Positions 8,910 through 16,397 are shown, counted from the stretch's first letter. The stretch: DNA of 64,000 bases from Enterococcus haemoperoxidus ATCC BAA-382 (GCF_000407165.1 NZ_KE136479.1:259464-323463), one strand, 5' to 3'. The notes: generated by a model from the letters alone, not told the origin. Numbers and translations are program-made.

Positions 8910-9548
8910 ATGGAAAACACATATAAAGAAAATAATTTTGACACGATCATGAAAGGCAGAAGATCGATTCGCAATTACGATCCAACAGTTAAAATTAGTC
9001 GTGAAGAGATGGAGCAAATCATCAACGATACTGTTAAAGCACCATCTTCAGTGAATATGCAACCTTGGCGCTTTACAGTTGTCGAAAGTGATGAAGGAAA
9101 AGCAGCGTTAGCACCTCTTGTTCGTTTTAATAAATTACAAAATGAAACGTCTGCTGCGATGATCGTGATTTTTGGTGATTTAAATAGCTTTGAACATGCT
9201 GAAAAAATTTACGGTACGGCTGTTGAACAAAACCTAATGCCTCCAGAAGTGAAAGAGCGTCAATTAGAAGCATTGAGTCCTTTGTTTGAGCATATGCCCA
9301 CAGAAGATAAAAAAGAAATGGCCATTATCGACGGAGCCTTAGCTGCAATGAATTTAATGTTAGTTGCTCGTGCTTATGGTTATGATACCAATCCTATCGG
9401 CGGCTTTGAACGCGAAAAAATTGCTGAAGCGCTAGACATGGATAAAGAACGTTATTATCCAGTGATGATCGTTTCAATTGGTAAAGCAAATGAAGAGGGG
9501 TACCCTTCATATCGATTACCAGCAGCTGATATCACAACGTGGAAATAG
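8910..9548 (+). CDS. Nitroreductase family protein
   Basis: A 212-residue FMN-dependent nitroreductase. GRRSIRNYDPTVKIS is the FMN phosphate-binding start, APSSVNMQPWRF the conserved second block, and GALAAMNLMLVARAYGYDTNPIGGF the flavin-cap helix. It would reduce nitro or quinone compounds with NAD(P)H. I chose ATG 8910 with AGGG upstream, because the earlier ATG at 8868 lies at or before the predicted transcription start. It is followed 12 bases later by a DUF1304 gene, probably in the same operon under the ArsR repressor. Confidence 0.9.
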   Translation: MENTYKENNFDTIMKGRRSIRNYDPTVKISREEMEQIINDTVKAPSSVNMQPWRFTVVESDEGKAALAPLVRFNKLQNETSAAMIVIFGDLNSFEHAEKIYGTAVEQNLMPPEVKERQLEALSPLFEHMPTEDKKEMAIIDGALAAMNLMLVARAYGYDTNPIGGFEREKIAEALDMDKERYYPVMIVSIGKANEEGYPSYRLPAADITTWK

Positions 9549-9560
9549 GGGGAGAAGACC

Positions 9561-9926
9561 ATGCATATTGTTCCTTTAGTTTTAGCTGTGATCGTTGCAG
9601 TTGAACATTATTACATTTTATATTTAGAAATGTTTCAAACGGCATCTCCTGCAGCACAACGTAGCTTTGGTTTGGATAAAGAATTTTTGGATGATCCAAG
9701 AGTTCAAACGCTATTCAAAAATCAAGGACTATATAACGGCTTTTTAGCTACAGGAATTTTATGGGGTGCTTTTTTTGCAGCAAATAGTTGGAGTGTGGTA
9801 ACATTTTTCATCATTTGTGTAGTTGTTGCTGCCGTGTATGGTGGACTGACTTCATCCAAATCAATTTTGATAAAACAAGGGTTGCCAGCAATTATTACGT
9901 TAGTAATGTTATTTATTTTTAGATAA
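9561..9926 (+). CDS. DUF1304 small membrane protein
   Basis: 121 residues with four hydrophobic segments (about 1-22, 55-75, 78-98, 102-121). The HYYILYLEMFQ and NQGLYNGFLATG motifs are those of DUF1304. GGGGGAG precedes the ATG. The function of the family is unknown. It appears co-transcribed with the nitroreductase, and a terminator follows. Confidence 0.85.
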   Translation: MHIVPLVLAVIVAVEHYYILYLEMFQTASPAAQRSFGLDKEFLDDPRVQTLFKNQGLYNGFLATGILWGAFFAANSWSVVTFFIICVVVAAVYGGLTSSKSILIKQGLPAIITLVMLFIFR

Positions 9927-9942
9927 AGAGAGAAAAGTTTGA

Positions 9943-9974
9943 GACAAGAACCTCCTTGTCTTAGGCTTTTTTTA
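9943..9974 (+). terminator. Terminator after DUF1304 gene
   Basis: GACAAG pairs with CTTGTC across a six-base loop, then TTAGGC and seven T residues. Confidence 0.75.
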
Positions 9975-10010
9975 ATTTCAAAAAAACTTATAAAAAGTAA
10001 GTCAAATCTC

Positions 10011-10039
10011 TTTACTTACTTTTAGTAAGACGATATACT
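10011..10039 (+). promoter_or_regulatory. Promoter with CTTAC/GTAAG inverted repeat
   Basis: TTTACT and TATACT are separated by 17 bases. Between them CTTAC-TTTTA-GTAAG (10015-10029) is a perfect inverted repeat overlapping the -35, resembling HxlR- or MarR-type operators. The regulator is not identified. Confidence 0.6.
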
Positions 10040-10086
10040 AAGAAAGTAATCTAAAAACTAATTCGAATCGAAAAGGAGCAATACAC

Positions 10087-10683
10087 ATGACAGAATTTAT
10101 TCAAGCATTAAAAAAACGCCGTTCAATCTACTCTTTAGGAGATAACTTACCACAATCACAAGAAGAAATCACAGCTTTAGTGAAAGAGATCGTTAGAGAA
10201 AGTCCAACATCTTTTAACTCACAAACACAACGTGTGGTTTTCTTATTCGGCGACGCACACAAAAAATTATGGTCAATGACAGAAGAAGCATTGAAACCTT
10301 TAACACCTGCAGAAGCTTTCCCAAATACACAAGCGAAATTACAAAGTTTTGCAGCAGGATATGGAACATTGCTTTTCTTTGAAGATATGGATATTGTTAA
10401 AAACTTACAAGAACAATTTGCCTTATATGCAGATAACTTCCCAGTTTGGTCAGAGCAAGCAAGTGGTTTAACACAAGCAAATGTTTGGACTGCTTTGGCT
10501 CAAGAAAACATTGGTGCAAACTTACAACATTACAACCCAGTAATCGATGAAGCAGTTGCGAAAGAATGGTCTATTCCAAGCCAATGGAAATTAAGAGCAC
10601 AACTTGTTTTCGGTTCAATCGAAGCAGAAGCTGGCGAAAAAGAATACATGGAAGATAGCGCACGTTTCCTAGAATTTAACTAA
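10087..10683 (+). CDS. Nitroreductase family protein (small Frm2/YdgI-like type)
   Basis: 198 residues. KKRRSIYSLGDNLPQSQEEI and ESPTSFNSQTQRVVFLFGDAH are typical of the Frm2/Hbn1-like nitroreductase branch, and a C-terminal WKLRAQLVFGSIEAEAGEKEY completes the flavin fold. AAAAGGAGC precedes the ATG. It probably uses FMN and NAD(P)H to detoxify electrophiles. The glyoxalase-fold gene starts 25 bases after its stop, so the two likely form an operon controlled by the inverted repeat at 10015. Confidence 0.9.
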   Translation: MTEFIQALKKRRSIYSLGDNLPQSQEEITALVKEIVRESPTSFNSQTQRVVFLFGDAHKKLWSMTEEALKPLTPAEAFPNTQAKLQSFAAGYGTLLFFEDMDIVKNLQEQFALYADNFPVWSEQASGLTQANVWTALAQENIGANLQHYNPVIDEAVAKEWSIPSQWKLRAQLVFGSIEAEAGEKEYMEDSARFLEFN

Positions 10684-10708
10684 TAACGAGCAAATGGAGG
10701 AGAAATGT

Positions 10709-11554
10709 ATGGTGTATACATTACCTAAAGAAACAATCGCAAAACAAGTAAAATTAAAAGTAGAGAATCTGGATGAAATGACAGAATTTTATACACAAAT
10801 GATTGGACTTGTCTTACTAAAAAAAGAAGAAAATACAGCTTTCTTAGGTGCACAACAGTCTTCTGAAGCAATCCTAATTTTGGAAGAACTTGTTGATCCT
10901 GTGGTGAAATACAATACAACAGGCTTGTATCACACAGCGTTTCTCTTACCTACTCGTAAAGATTTAGGCAATACCTTGTTATGGCTGATGCAAAACAAAA
11001 TTGAAATTGGCGCTGCTGATCATGGTTACAGCGAAGCTATCTATCTAACGGATCCAGAAGGTAATGGTATCGAAATCTATTGGGATAAACCGATGTCTGA
11101 ATGGGATATTCGAGCAGACGGAGAAATCATTGGTGTGACGGAAGAGTTGGATGGAGATGGCGTTGTCTCAGAAGCGGATGGAACGTGGTTAGGTATGGCA
11201 CTAGGCTCAAGAATCGGTCATGTACATTTACAAGTCGCGGATTTAGAAGAAACAGAGAAGTTTTATGAACAGCTTGGTTTTTCCTTGAAGTCTAATTTGG
11301 GCGGTAGAGCTAAATTTTTTGCGGCAGGGGAATATCATCATCATATTGGGACGAATACTTGGAATAGCCGAAATGCAGACTTGATTGGTGAAAATCAGTT
11401 GGGGTTGGCTTGGTATACATTTCAGTTGCCGTCTAAAGAGGTATTTGAGTTGTTTGTTAAGCAGCTTGATGAAGCCGCTGTTGAGTATGTGAATGAAAAT
11501 GAACAAATTACGATTCAAGATCCAAACGGGATGCAGATTAAGTTTGGGTATTGA
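10709..11554 (+). CDS. Glyoxalase/extradiol-dioxygenase fold protein (CatE-like)
   Basis: 281 residues with two vicinal-oxygen-chelate repeats. The first runs about 10-125 (LKVENLDEMTEFYTQMIGL, DPEGNGIEIYWD) and the second about 165-281 (IGHVHLQVADLEETEKFYEQLGF, DPNGMQIKFGY). Histidine and glutamate ligands HxH and E are present in both halves. It resembles B. subtilis CatE, a catechol dioxygenase. I prefer ATG 10709 because GGAGGAGA lies just before it; ATG 10694 has no ribosome site. Confidence 0.86.
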   Translation: MVYTLPKETIAKQVKLKVENLDEMTEFYTQMIGLVLLKKEENTAFLGAQQSSEAILILEELVDPVVKYNTTGLYHTAFLLPTRKDLGNTLLWLMQNKIEIGAADHGYSEAIYLTDPEGNGIEIYWDKPMSEWDIRADGEIIGVTEELDGDGVVSEADGTWLGMALGSRIGHVHLQVADLEETEKFYEQLGFSLKSNLGGRAKFFAAGEYHHHIGTNTWNSRNADLIGENQLGLAWYTFQLPSKEVFELFVKQLDEAAVEYVNENEQITIQDPNGMQIKFGY

Positions 11555-11561
11555 GTTGGAT

Positions 11562-11597
11562 AAGTCAACTTCTTAAAGGAGGTTGGCTTTTTTTTTG
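11562..11597 (+). terminator. Terminator after CatE-like gene
   Basis: An 11-bp stem AAGTCAACTTC with GAGGTTGGCTT (two G-T pairs) is followed by nine T residues. Confidence 0.9.
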
Positions 11598-11645
11598 ATT
11601 TTGTAAAGTAGTGATTTGTTTGTTTAGGGATAAGGGGGAGATATT

Positions 11646-11666
11646 AAAAATGACGGTTTTTGGGAA
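11646..11666 (+). repeat. Left copy of an inverted repeat pair at accessory island
   Basis: This 21-base stretch matches the reverse complement of 14797-14817 at 20 of 21 positions. Its inner part, TTTTGGGAAGG, also recurs inverted near 14865-14880. The two copies enclose about 3.1 kb of small secreted-protein genes. Confidence 0.6.
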
Positions 11667-11677
11667 GGAGAATTTTA

Positions 11678-11767
11678 ATGGTTCATGAACTAAAAATTGT
11701 GCCTGAATATTTTCAGGACATACGAACTGACTTGCGAAAAAAGTGGGTACGTTTAACTAGGTATTGA
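11678..11767 (+). pseudogene. Truncated remnant resembling DUF3850
   Basis: A 29-codon frame behind a good GGGAAGGAG ribosome site starts MVHELKIVPEYFQ, which resembles the beginning of DUF3850 (ASCH-like) proteins, usually near 80-100 residues and often phage or plasmid-borne. The similarity stops after about 13 residues. It is likely a broken gene; a real short peptide is not excluded. Confidence 0.4.
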
Positions 11768-11800
11768 AAATACTTCAAAACCCATATATTTATAAATCAA

Positions 11801-11885
11801 TTGGAAAGGATAGAATTATCCTTTCAATGTAACATTATAGTATAGTCAAAAGTGATCTCATACAGCTGCTACGAGATTACTTTTG
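11801..11885 (+). other. Two stable hairpins in intergenic DNA, possible small RNA
   Basis: GAAAGGATA pairs with TATCCTTTC around GAAT (11801-11827). A second stem, CAAAAGTGATCTC with GAGATTACTTTTG (11847-11885), has one mismatch. No clear T tract or coding frame is present. A hairpin of similar sequence lies at 14826-14852. Confidence 0.35.
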
Positions 11886-11923
11886 TGTTGTAAATTTTAA
11901 ATGAAAATAAGGTCAGAGCTATT

Positions 11924-12133
11924 TTACTTTGACCCAGAACACTTATAATTTTCTTTTTTCTTTTTCTTTCTCTTTCTTATCAATAACTGATGTTTTTTAG
12001 GAAATATTACTTCAAGATCATTGCTTTTATCTAAAAAAACCAAATCATTGTTTTCTTTTTGAATTTGAACGGGTGTGGCATTTTTATTTGCTGGTTCTGG
12101 TGTTGGTGCTGGAGAATTGTAGTCGTTATTCAT
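11924..12133 (-). CDS. Hypothetical protein, basic C-terminus
   Basis: 69 residues behind AGGAGGTCATGAT-ATG, a strong ribosome site. The N-terminus is Pro/Asn-rich (SPAPTPEPANKNATP), the middle is mixed, and the C-terminus is a run of lysine and arginine (RKRKKKKK). No signal peptide or membrane helix. I do not recognise a family. It is divergent from the secreted protein at 12284, at the start of the island. Confidence 0.5.
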   Translation of the reverse strand: MNNDYNSPAPTPEPANKNATPVQIQKENNDLVFLDKSNDLEVIFPKKHQLLIRKRKKKKKENYKCSGSK

Positions 12134-12283
12134 ATCATGACCTCCTGTTTTTTTTATATGATTTTATATCACAAATTCTTGTTAAAATAAAGTTATACAT
12201 TATGATGAATATAATTTAAAGAGGCGTATACAATGATTGTCGTGCATGCTATTATAAATACATAAAATAAATTAACAAAGGAG

Positions 12284-12718
12284 ATGTTTAGTTTTAAAAA
12301 AGTTTTGTATGTTTTTACTAGTGTAATGTTTATGTCTGTTGGTGTAGTATTGTTATCAAATGATTCTTATGCAGCGGATATCAGTAACATGAGAGATGGG
12401 GAAATCATTGTAAATGATGGTAAAGGGAATGTGATTGAAGGAATTGAAGTAATTCTGGAGTCAGAAGACTACCCACTTCAAAATGAATTGTTACAAAGTC
12501 GCGCTGTTGGCCATATGGTTTATCGTAATATTAAAGTCGTTCAAAACAATGGAACAGGTATTTTTGCTGGACCAATGTATTATTCTAAAAAAGAACCAGG
12601 ATATACAACGCCATTTACAGGAACTTTATATCGAGAAAGTGCTTGGAGTCAAAACAACGGTTCTTGTACTGTCTACTATGCTAGATTTTCTGGAACAGTT
12701 GCAGCATACTTAGGCTAA
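12284..12718 (+). CDS. Small secreted protein of unknown function
   Basis: 144 residues with a signal peptide (basic start, hydrophobic core 8-25, likely cleavage after SYAA near residue 31). The mature part of about 113 residues is aromatic-rich and ends AYLG, with GSCTVYYARFSGT near the end and a single cysteine. I recognise no family. AAAGGAG abuts the ATG with no spacer, which is unusual, so the true start may be a downstream codon. It is followed 28 bases later by a lipoprotein gene, suggesting a secreted-protein/lipoprotein unit. Confidence 0.7.
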   Translation: MFSFKKVLYVFTSVMFMSVGVVLLSNDSYAADISNMRDGEIIVNDGKGNVIEGIEVILESEDYPLQNELLQSRAVGHMVYRNIKVVQNNGTGIFAGPMYYSKKEPGYTTPFTGTLYRESAWSQNNGSCTVYYARFSGTVAAYLG

Positions 12719-12746
12719 TATTCTTACAACTTAGTGGAGGTGTACC

Positions 12747-13040
12747 ATGAAAAATAGATTGTATGTACTTTTTCTTTTGATTAGTTTAACTACACTTTAT
12801 GGTTGTACACAAAATAATAATAAAGAAACATCAAAATCTATTGATAGTACAACGCCAAGTGGTATGATATTTTTGAGCTCAGAAGAAATTTTTGATGGAG
12901 ATTCAAGCGAATATTTTACTAAGGACTATACAAATTATAAAGAAATACCAGAAGAGATTTCAGAAAAAGGAAAATCAATGAAACTATACGTTGTAACAAA
13001 GTATGAAAATAAAAAAAGATACACTGCTTACTACAAATGA
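12747..13040 (+). CDS. Putative lipoprotein
   Basis: 97 residues with a type II signal peptide whose lipobox is TLYGC (Cys20). The mature part is polar and rich in Ser, Glu and Lys (KEIPEEISEKGKSMKLY, then YENKKRYTAYYK). GGAGG precedes the ATG at good spacing. Adjacent to the secreted protein at 12284, it could be a cell-bound partner or immunity factor, which is inference from position only. Confidence 0.7.
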   Translation: MKNRLYVLFLLISLTTLYGCTQNNNKETSKSIDSTTPSGMIFLSSEEIFDGDSSEYFTKDYTNYKEIPEEISEKGKSMKLYVVTKYENKKRYTAYYK

Positions 13041-13135
13041 TGTTTAAGTGAAAAAAACTAGGTGTTGTTTTAAATAATTAACTGGAGTTTTACAAACTAT
13101 AATCAAATTTTGAAAAATTGAAGTGAAAAGAGAAT

Positions 13136-13166
13136 CTGACACAAGCACGTTGAGTCAGGTTTTCTT
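13136..13166 (+). terminator. Terminator after lipoprotein gene
   Basis: CTGACACAA pairs with TTGAGTCAG (one mismatch) over a five-base loop, followed by GTTTTCTT. Confidence 0.7.
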
Positions 13167-13272
13167 AAATATAAAGTCCTAATGAAAGTTATTATTTCTT
13201 TTAACGCTTTAAATATAACTAATAATTAAAAATAGATTTCAATGCTGTTTCTATTCACTTATTATTATTTAT

Positions 13273-13287
13273 AGTACAAATTGTACT
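13273..13287 (+). promoter_or_regulatory. Perfect palindrome upstream of amidase-like gene
   Basis: AGTACAAATTGTACT is a 7+1+7 palindrome 24 bases before the start codon. It could be an operator; no cognate regulator is evident. Confidence 0.4.
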
Positions 13288-13310
13288 GATAATAAATATA
13301 AGGAAAATTA

Positions 13311-14215
13311 ATGTATAAAAAATTTATTTTAGAGTTAGCAATTTGTTGTTCAATCAGATTTGGAGCAAACGTAGTTTACGCGAATGAGGTTGTTAGTGAA
13401 GTTGATTATGGTATGGATATGACACTTGGTGAAATTGAAGATGTTTTAGTGACATATTTAAGAGAGCGAGGGTTAAACTACTTACTTCATTCTAAAGATT
13501 TTTCCGACTATCTATATGATCAATTAACTAGTTCAAGTGAACAGGAGCTAACTAAATTAAACAAAATATGATAATATATTTAGAAACACTTCCTGCGGAA
13601 GAAGGGGAAGTCTCAACGATTGAAGAGTCGTCTGATATGACGTTAGCTGATGTTAAAAAAATTGTTGATGAAGAAAACTTAGAGGCTTCACAAACAGCTT
13701 CTGAACAAGAAAATAGTGTGCCAATAATTTCACCTTGTAGAGTCTGGTCAAATAACCATGTCACTAATTATGGAGGTGGAGATTGTACAAATTTCGCTTC
13801 ACAAGCACTTAGAACTAGAGGAGCTAAAGGTGGAGTAACAGGTTATCTAGGTTATATTGACCGGTCAAGTAAAAGAACTAGTCAAGGATTAAAATATTCT
13901 GCTGCTTGGATAAATACAGATGTGTTCAGACAATACTGGGAAGTAAAAGGGCGTAGTGTACGAAGATATTCAAAAGCTGTAGTCGAAAATGAGTATAAAG
14001 AGTTTTTGACTGTAGGTAGACCTGTAATTTTAACTTTTTATCAAGAGATCTCTGATAGAGTTCTTAAAGACTATTCCGAGGACTATAAAAAAGATTTAAT
14101 TGTTCTAAGTTCCGATATTAGAACTAAATTATTTTCAGGCTCACTATCGCCATCATCACTTTATAAAGATAGTAAAGAAATCATTTTAGGATTAAACTTA
14201 ACTTTAAGTAAATGA
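13311..14215 (+). pseudogene. Secreted amidase-domain protein, frameshifted and rearranged
   Basis: Two frames that look like one gene. 13311-13571 encodes a signal peptide (cleavage near VVYA) and a helical N-terminus. 13568-14215 continues in another frame with acidic linker sequence and CRVWSNNHVTNYGGGDCTNFASQAL, the core of Amidase_6-type peptidoglycan or cell-wall amidases (catalytic Cys in GGGDCTNFASQ). The frames join near 13556-13570. The usual distal histidine block (HSAI-like) is absent and replaced by an unrelated helical tail, so the product is probably inactive. If the two frames are real separate genes, the first would be an 86-residue secreted peptide. Confidence 0.6.
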
Positions 14216-14235
14216 TACGAGAAAGAAGGATTAAA

Positions 14236-14412
14236 ATGAAATTTAAACAAAAAACAATATTGTTTTTGTCTTTGTGCGTAGTTATAGTGAGCGCTTCCGG
14301 ATGCAAGAATTTAAATAATAAAGTAACAGATAGTACTATTGACAAATCAGACTTAGTCTTACCTCAAGACACACAAAAAGAAGGAGATGTTATTTCTCCT
14401 TCTTCGAAATAA
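14236..14412 (+). CDS. Short putative lipoprotein
   Basis: 58 residues. KFKQKTILFLSLCVVIVSASGC is a lipoprotein signal with the lipid-anchored Cys in SASGC, followed by only about 36 polar residues ending in SPSSK. AGAAGGA lies well placed before ATG 14236. It could be a truncated lipoprotein or a short surface anchor. It starts 20 bases after the broken amidase gene. Confidence 0.6.
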   Translation: MKFKQKTILFLSLCVVIVSASGCKNLNNKVTDSTIDKSDLVLPQDTQKEGDVISPSSK

Positions 14413-14420
14413 TACATTTA

Positions 14421-14648
14421 TTATGCAATCATCGAGTAAATATAAGTAGTTAAACTATGCCTGTAAGCGTTCGCGTGTCTTTGAGCTATGGTTTTGTTAC
14501 CAATAACATGAAAACCGCAGCTTTTACATTTATAGCCATAGGTAACACCAGCTGCAGCCTCCACAGTGTTGTTTTCGGTGGGAATAATTGGTGCAAGCAA
14601 AACAAGTGACAAAGCAACAAAATAAAACATACCTTTAAATTTCTTCAT
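14421..14648 (-). CDS. Small secreted protein with a CxxC...HxxxxxH motif
   Basis: 75 residues. A signal peptide (residues 1 to about 33, ending VEAAA) precedes a mature peptide of about 42 residues with YGYKCKSCGFHVIG and later RHANAYRH. The Cys-x2-Cys and His-x5-His arrangement suggests a compact zinc-finger-like fold outside the cell. AAAGGGG precedes the ATG. I do not know the function; similar short secreted Cys/His peptides occur in Firmicutes accessory DNA. Convergent with the lipoprotein gene at 14236. Confidence 0.65.
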   Translation of the reverse strand: MKKFKGMFYFVALSLVLLAPIIPTENNTVEAAAGVTYGYKCKSCGFHVIGNKTIAQRHANAYRHSLTTYIYSMIA

Positions 14649-14796
14649 AATAATAAACCCCTTTCATTTTTTTATATCGTACCATATGATCGTTTATATA
14701 TCAATATGTTTATTAAATATTACCTTGTTTTAAAAGACTATAGTATTAGAATAATTCTGACGCAAACTGATTGTGCCAGATTTTTTCAACATAGGT

Positions 14797-14817
14797 TTCC
14801 CAAAAACAGTCATTTTT
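14797..14817 (-). repeat. Right copy of the inverted repeat pair
   Basis: Reverse complement of 11646-11666 with one mismatch. It lies in a 290-base gap upstream of the recombinase gene. The gap also holds a hairpin with AAGGATAA/TTATCCTT arms (14826-14852) and a terminator-like stem at 14756-14787. No gene was seen in it. Confidence 0.6.
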
Positions 14818-14939
14818 AGGTCAAGAAGGATAATTCCCATTTATCCTTTAATATTTTAATTTTACCTTCCCAAAACTTACAACATATTCAATGTGTCAAT
14901 AACTCCCGTTTATGATGTAATTTTAGTGGGAGTGATGAC

Positions 14940-15506
14940 ATGAAATACACTTATGGTTATACACGAGTAAGTACAAAGTCTCAAGAACTAAATCGGCAAC
15001 TTGATATTTTAGAAAAATACAATTGTGATGAGATTTTGACTGAAAAAATTAATGGGACAAAAGCAAGTCGACCGCAACTAGACAAATTAAAAGAATCTGT
15101 TCGAGAAGGTGATACTGTAGCGGTAGAAAGTTGGAGCAGACTCGGACGTAGTACCAAAGATCTTTTGGAATTAGTTGATTTCTTTTCTGAGAAGAACGTA
15201 CAAGTGATCAGTGACAAAGAAAAATTTGATACGTCAACACCACAGGGTAAAGTGATGTTAACTGTATTTCAAGCTTTTGCAGAATTTGAGAGGGACTTGA
15301 TAGTTGAGCGTACTAGAGAAGGACTTAAAAGTGCAAGAGCAAGAGGACGTGTTGGTGGACGTCCCAAAGTGTCAGATAAAAAAATTCAGCAAGCTATTAG
15401 TCTATATGATACAAAACAGTATTCAGGAAAAGAAATACATGAAATGACAGGAATTTCTTCTTCTACTTTGTATAGATACCTTGAAAAAAGAAAATACAGT
15501 AATTAG
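14940..15506 (+). CDS. Serine recombinase, resolvase/invertase family
   Basis: 188 residues. The catalytic Ser11 is in YGYTRVSTKSQELNRQ, SRLGRSTKDLLEL and FAEFERDLIVERTREGL carry the conserved arginines and the E-helix, and the C-terminal helix-turn-helix is GKEIHEMTGISSSTLYRYLEKR. It is a Tn3-resolvase/Hin-like enzyme of the type found on Gram-positive plasmids and transposons. GGGAG precedes the ATG. ACTCCC and GGGAGT flank the 30 bases before it and could belong to a res-like site. Its presence marks the region as mobile or formerly mobile. Confidence 0.92.
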   Translation: MKYTYGYTRVSTKSQELNRQLDILEKYNCDEILTEKINGTKASRPQLDKLKESVREGDTVAVESWSRLGRSTKDLLELVDFFSEKNVQVISDKEKFDTSTPQGKVMLTVFQAFAEFERDLIVERTREGLKSARARGRVGGRPKVSDKKIQQAISLYDTKQYSGKEIHEMTGISSSTLYRYLEKRKYSN

Positions 15507-15589
15507 AGAGAGGCTCTAAGAGCGTTTGTGCTATTTACTTTGGGTAGTTTTTTCACAAAATAGAAAGATTGAGGAATAGGAGATTAGAC

Positions 15590-16192
15590 ATGTTAAGTAA
15601 TAAGTTAGGTATTACAAATCAAGTTGAACTTGCAAGAGTTGAAGAAAAAATAAGTAAGTCAAACGCAAAGAAATTATACGATACTGGTGATATAAATAAG
15701 TTGGAAGTGGGAACATACAAAGGACTAGCAGATATTCATAGGTATCTATTTTCGGATATATATGAATTTGCAGGGAAAATTAGAACCGCCAATATTGCTA
15801 AAGGAAACTTTAGATTTGCACCAGTTATGTATTTAGAAGTTTCTCTACATCAAATTGATCAAATGTCACAATCGACTATTGATGAAATTATCGCAAAATA
15901 CGTTGAGATGAATATCGCTCATCCTTTCCGCGAGAGGAATGGTCGTAGTACAAGAATATGGTTAGATTTGATCCTTAAGAAAGAACTCAAAAAAGTTGTT
16001 GATTGGAACTTGATTAATAAAGAAGATTATCTTTCTGCTATGGAACGTAGCCCTGTAAACGATTTGGAGATAGCTCATTTACTAAAGAAATCTTTGATCT
16101 CTTTAGTAAATGATCGAGAAGTATACATGAAAGGTATCGATGTTAGCTATTATTATGAGGGATACACTGAATACAATATAGAAGATTTATGA
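15590..16192 (+). CDS. Class III Fic protein with altered Fic motif
   Basis: 200 residues. The Fic core is H111-P-F-R-E-R-N-G-R119; family consensus is HxFx(D/E)GNGR, so the first glycine is Arg116 (AGG, one base from GGG). SYYYEG at 186-191 fits the (S/T)xxxE(G/N) autoinhibitory helix at the C-terminus, which defines class III Fic proteins such as NmFic and EfFic. Those enzymes transfer AMP to protein targets. Arg116 sits in the anion-binding loop and could weaken or redirect catalysis. AATAGGAG sets the start at ATG 15590. Neighbours are a recombinase and a small membrane protein. Confidence 0.9.
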   Translation: MLSNKLGITNQVELARVEEKISKSNAKKLYDTGDINKLEVGTYKGLADIHRYLFSDIYEFAGKIRTANIAKGNFRFAPVMYLEVSLHQIDQMSQSTIDEIIAKYVEMNIAHPFRERNGRSTRIWLDLILKKELKKVVDWNLINKEDYLSAMERSPVNDLEIAHLLKKSLISLVNDREVYMKGIDVSYYYEGYTEYNIEDL

Positions 16193-16235
16193 TGAAATAA
16201 CTCTTTGGTCAGTCAAAAACGATCAGAAAGGATGA

Positions 16236-16397
16236 TTGAATGATAAGGTTGTACCGTGGATAGTAGTAATTGTATTGCTTTTTATATTTATTAAACTGTT
16301 ATCTGTTAGTTGGTTCTATTATGTTGTGTATGCTCTATTAGGAACATTTACAGTGGGTGTAAAAACATTAGCATTATTGGCAAAAAGAAAAAAGTGA
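16236..16397 (+). CDS. Small membrane protein with TTG start
   Basis: 53 codons reading TTG AAT GAT AAG. Two hydrophobic segments (about 6-24 and 28-45) are followed by AKRKK. AAAGGAT lies four bases before the TTG. No family recognised. It is 43 bases after the Fic gene and might be co-transcribed. The short length and positive tail would fit a toxin-like or accessory membrane peptide, but that is inference. Confidence 0.45.
   Translation: MNDKVVPWIVVIVLLFIFIKLLSVSWFYYVVYALLGTFTVGVKTLALLAKRKK

Noticed and set aside
10087..11554. Catechol degradation operon
   Set aside because: Only a CatE-like fold and a nitroreductase are present; no other ring-cleavage pathway genes.
12483..12713. 76-codon plus-strand frame
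   Set aside because: Shadow inside the secreted-protein gene at 12284, with no signal of its own.
14757..14787. Terminator of a transcript upstream of the recombinase
   Set aside because: The stem has mismatches and no plus-strand gene ends just before it, so it was not listed as a terminator.
11646..14880. Complete transposon
   Set aside because: No transposase, no target duplication seen, and the recombinase lies outside the repeats; only the inverted repeats are supported.
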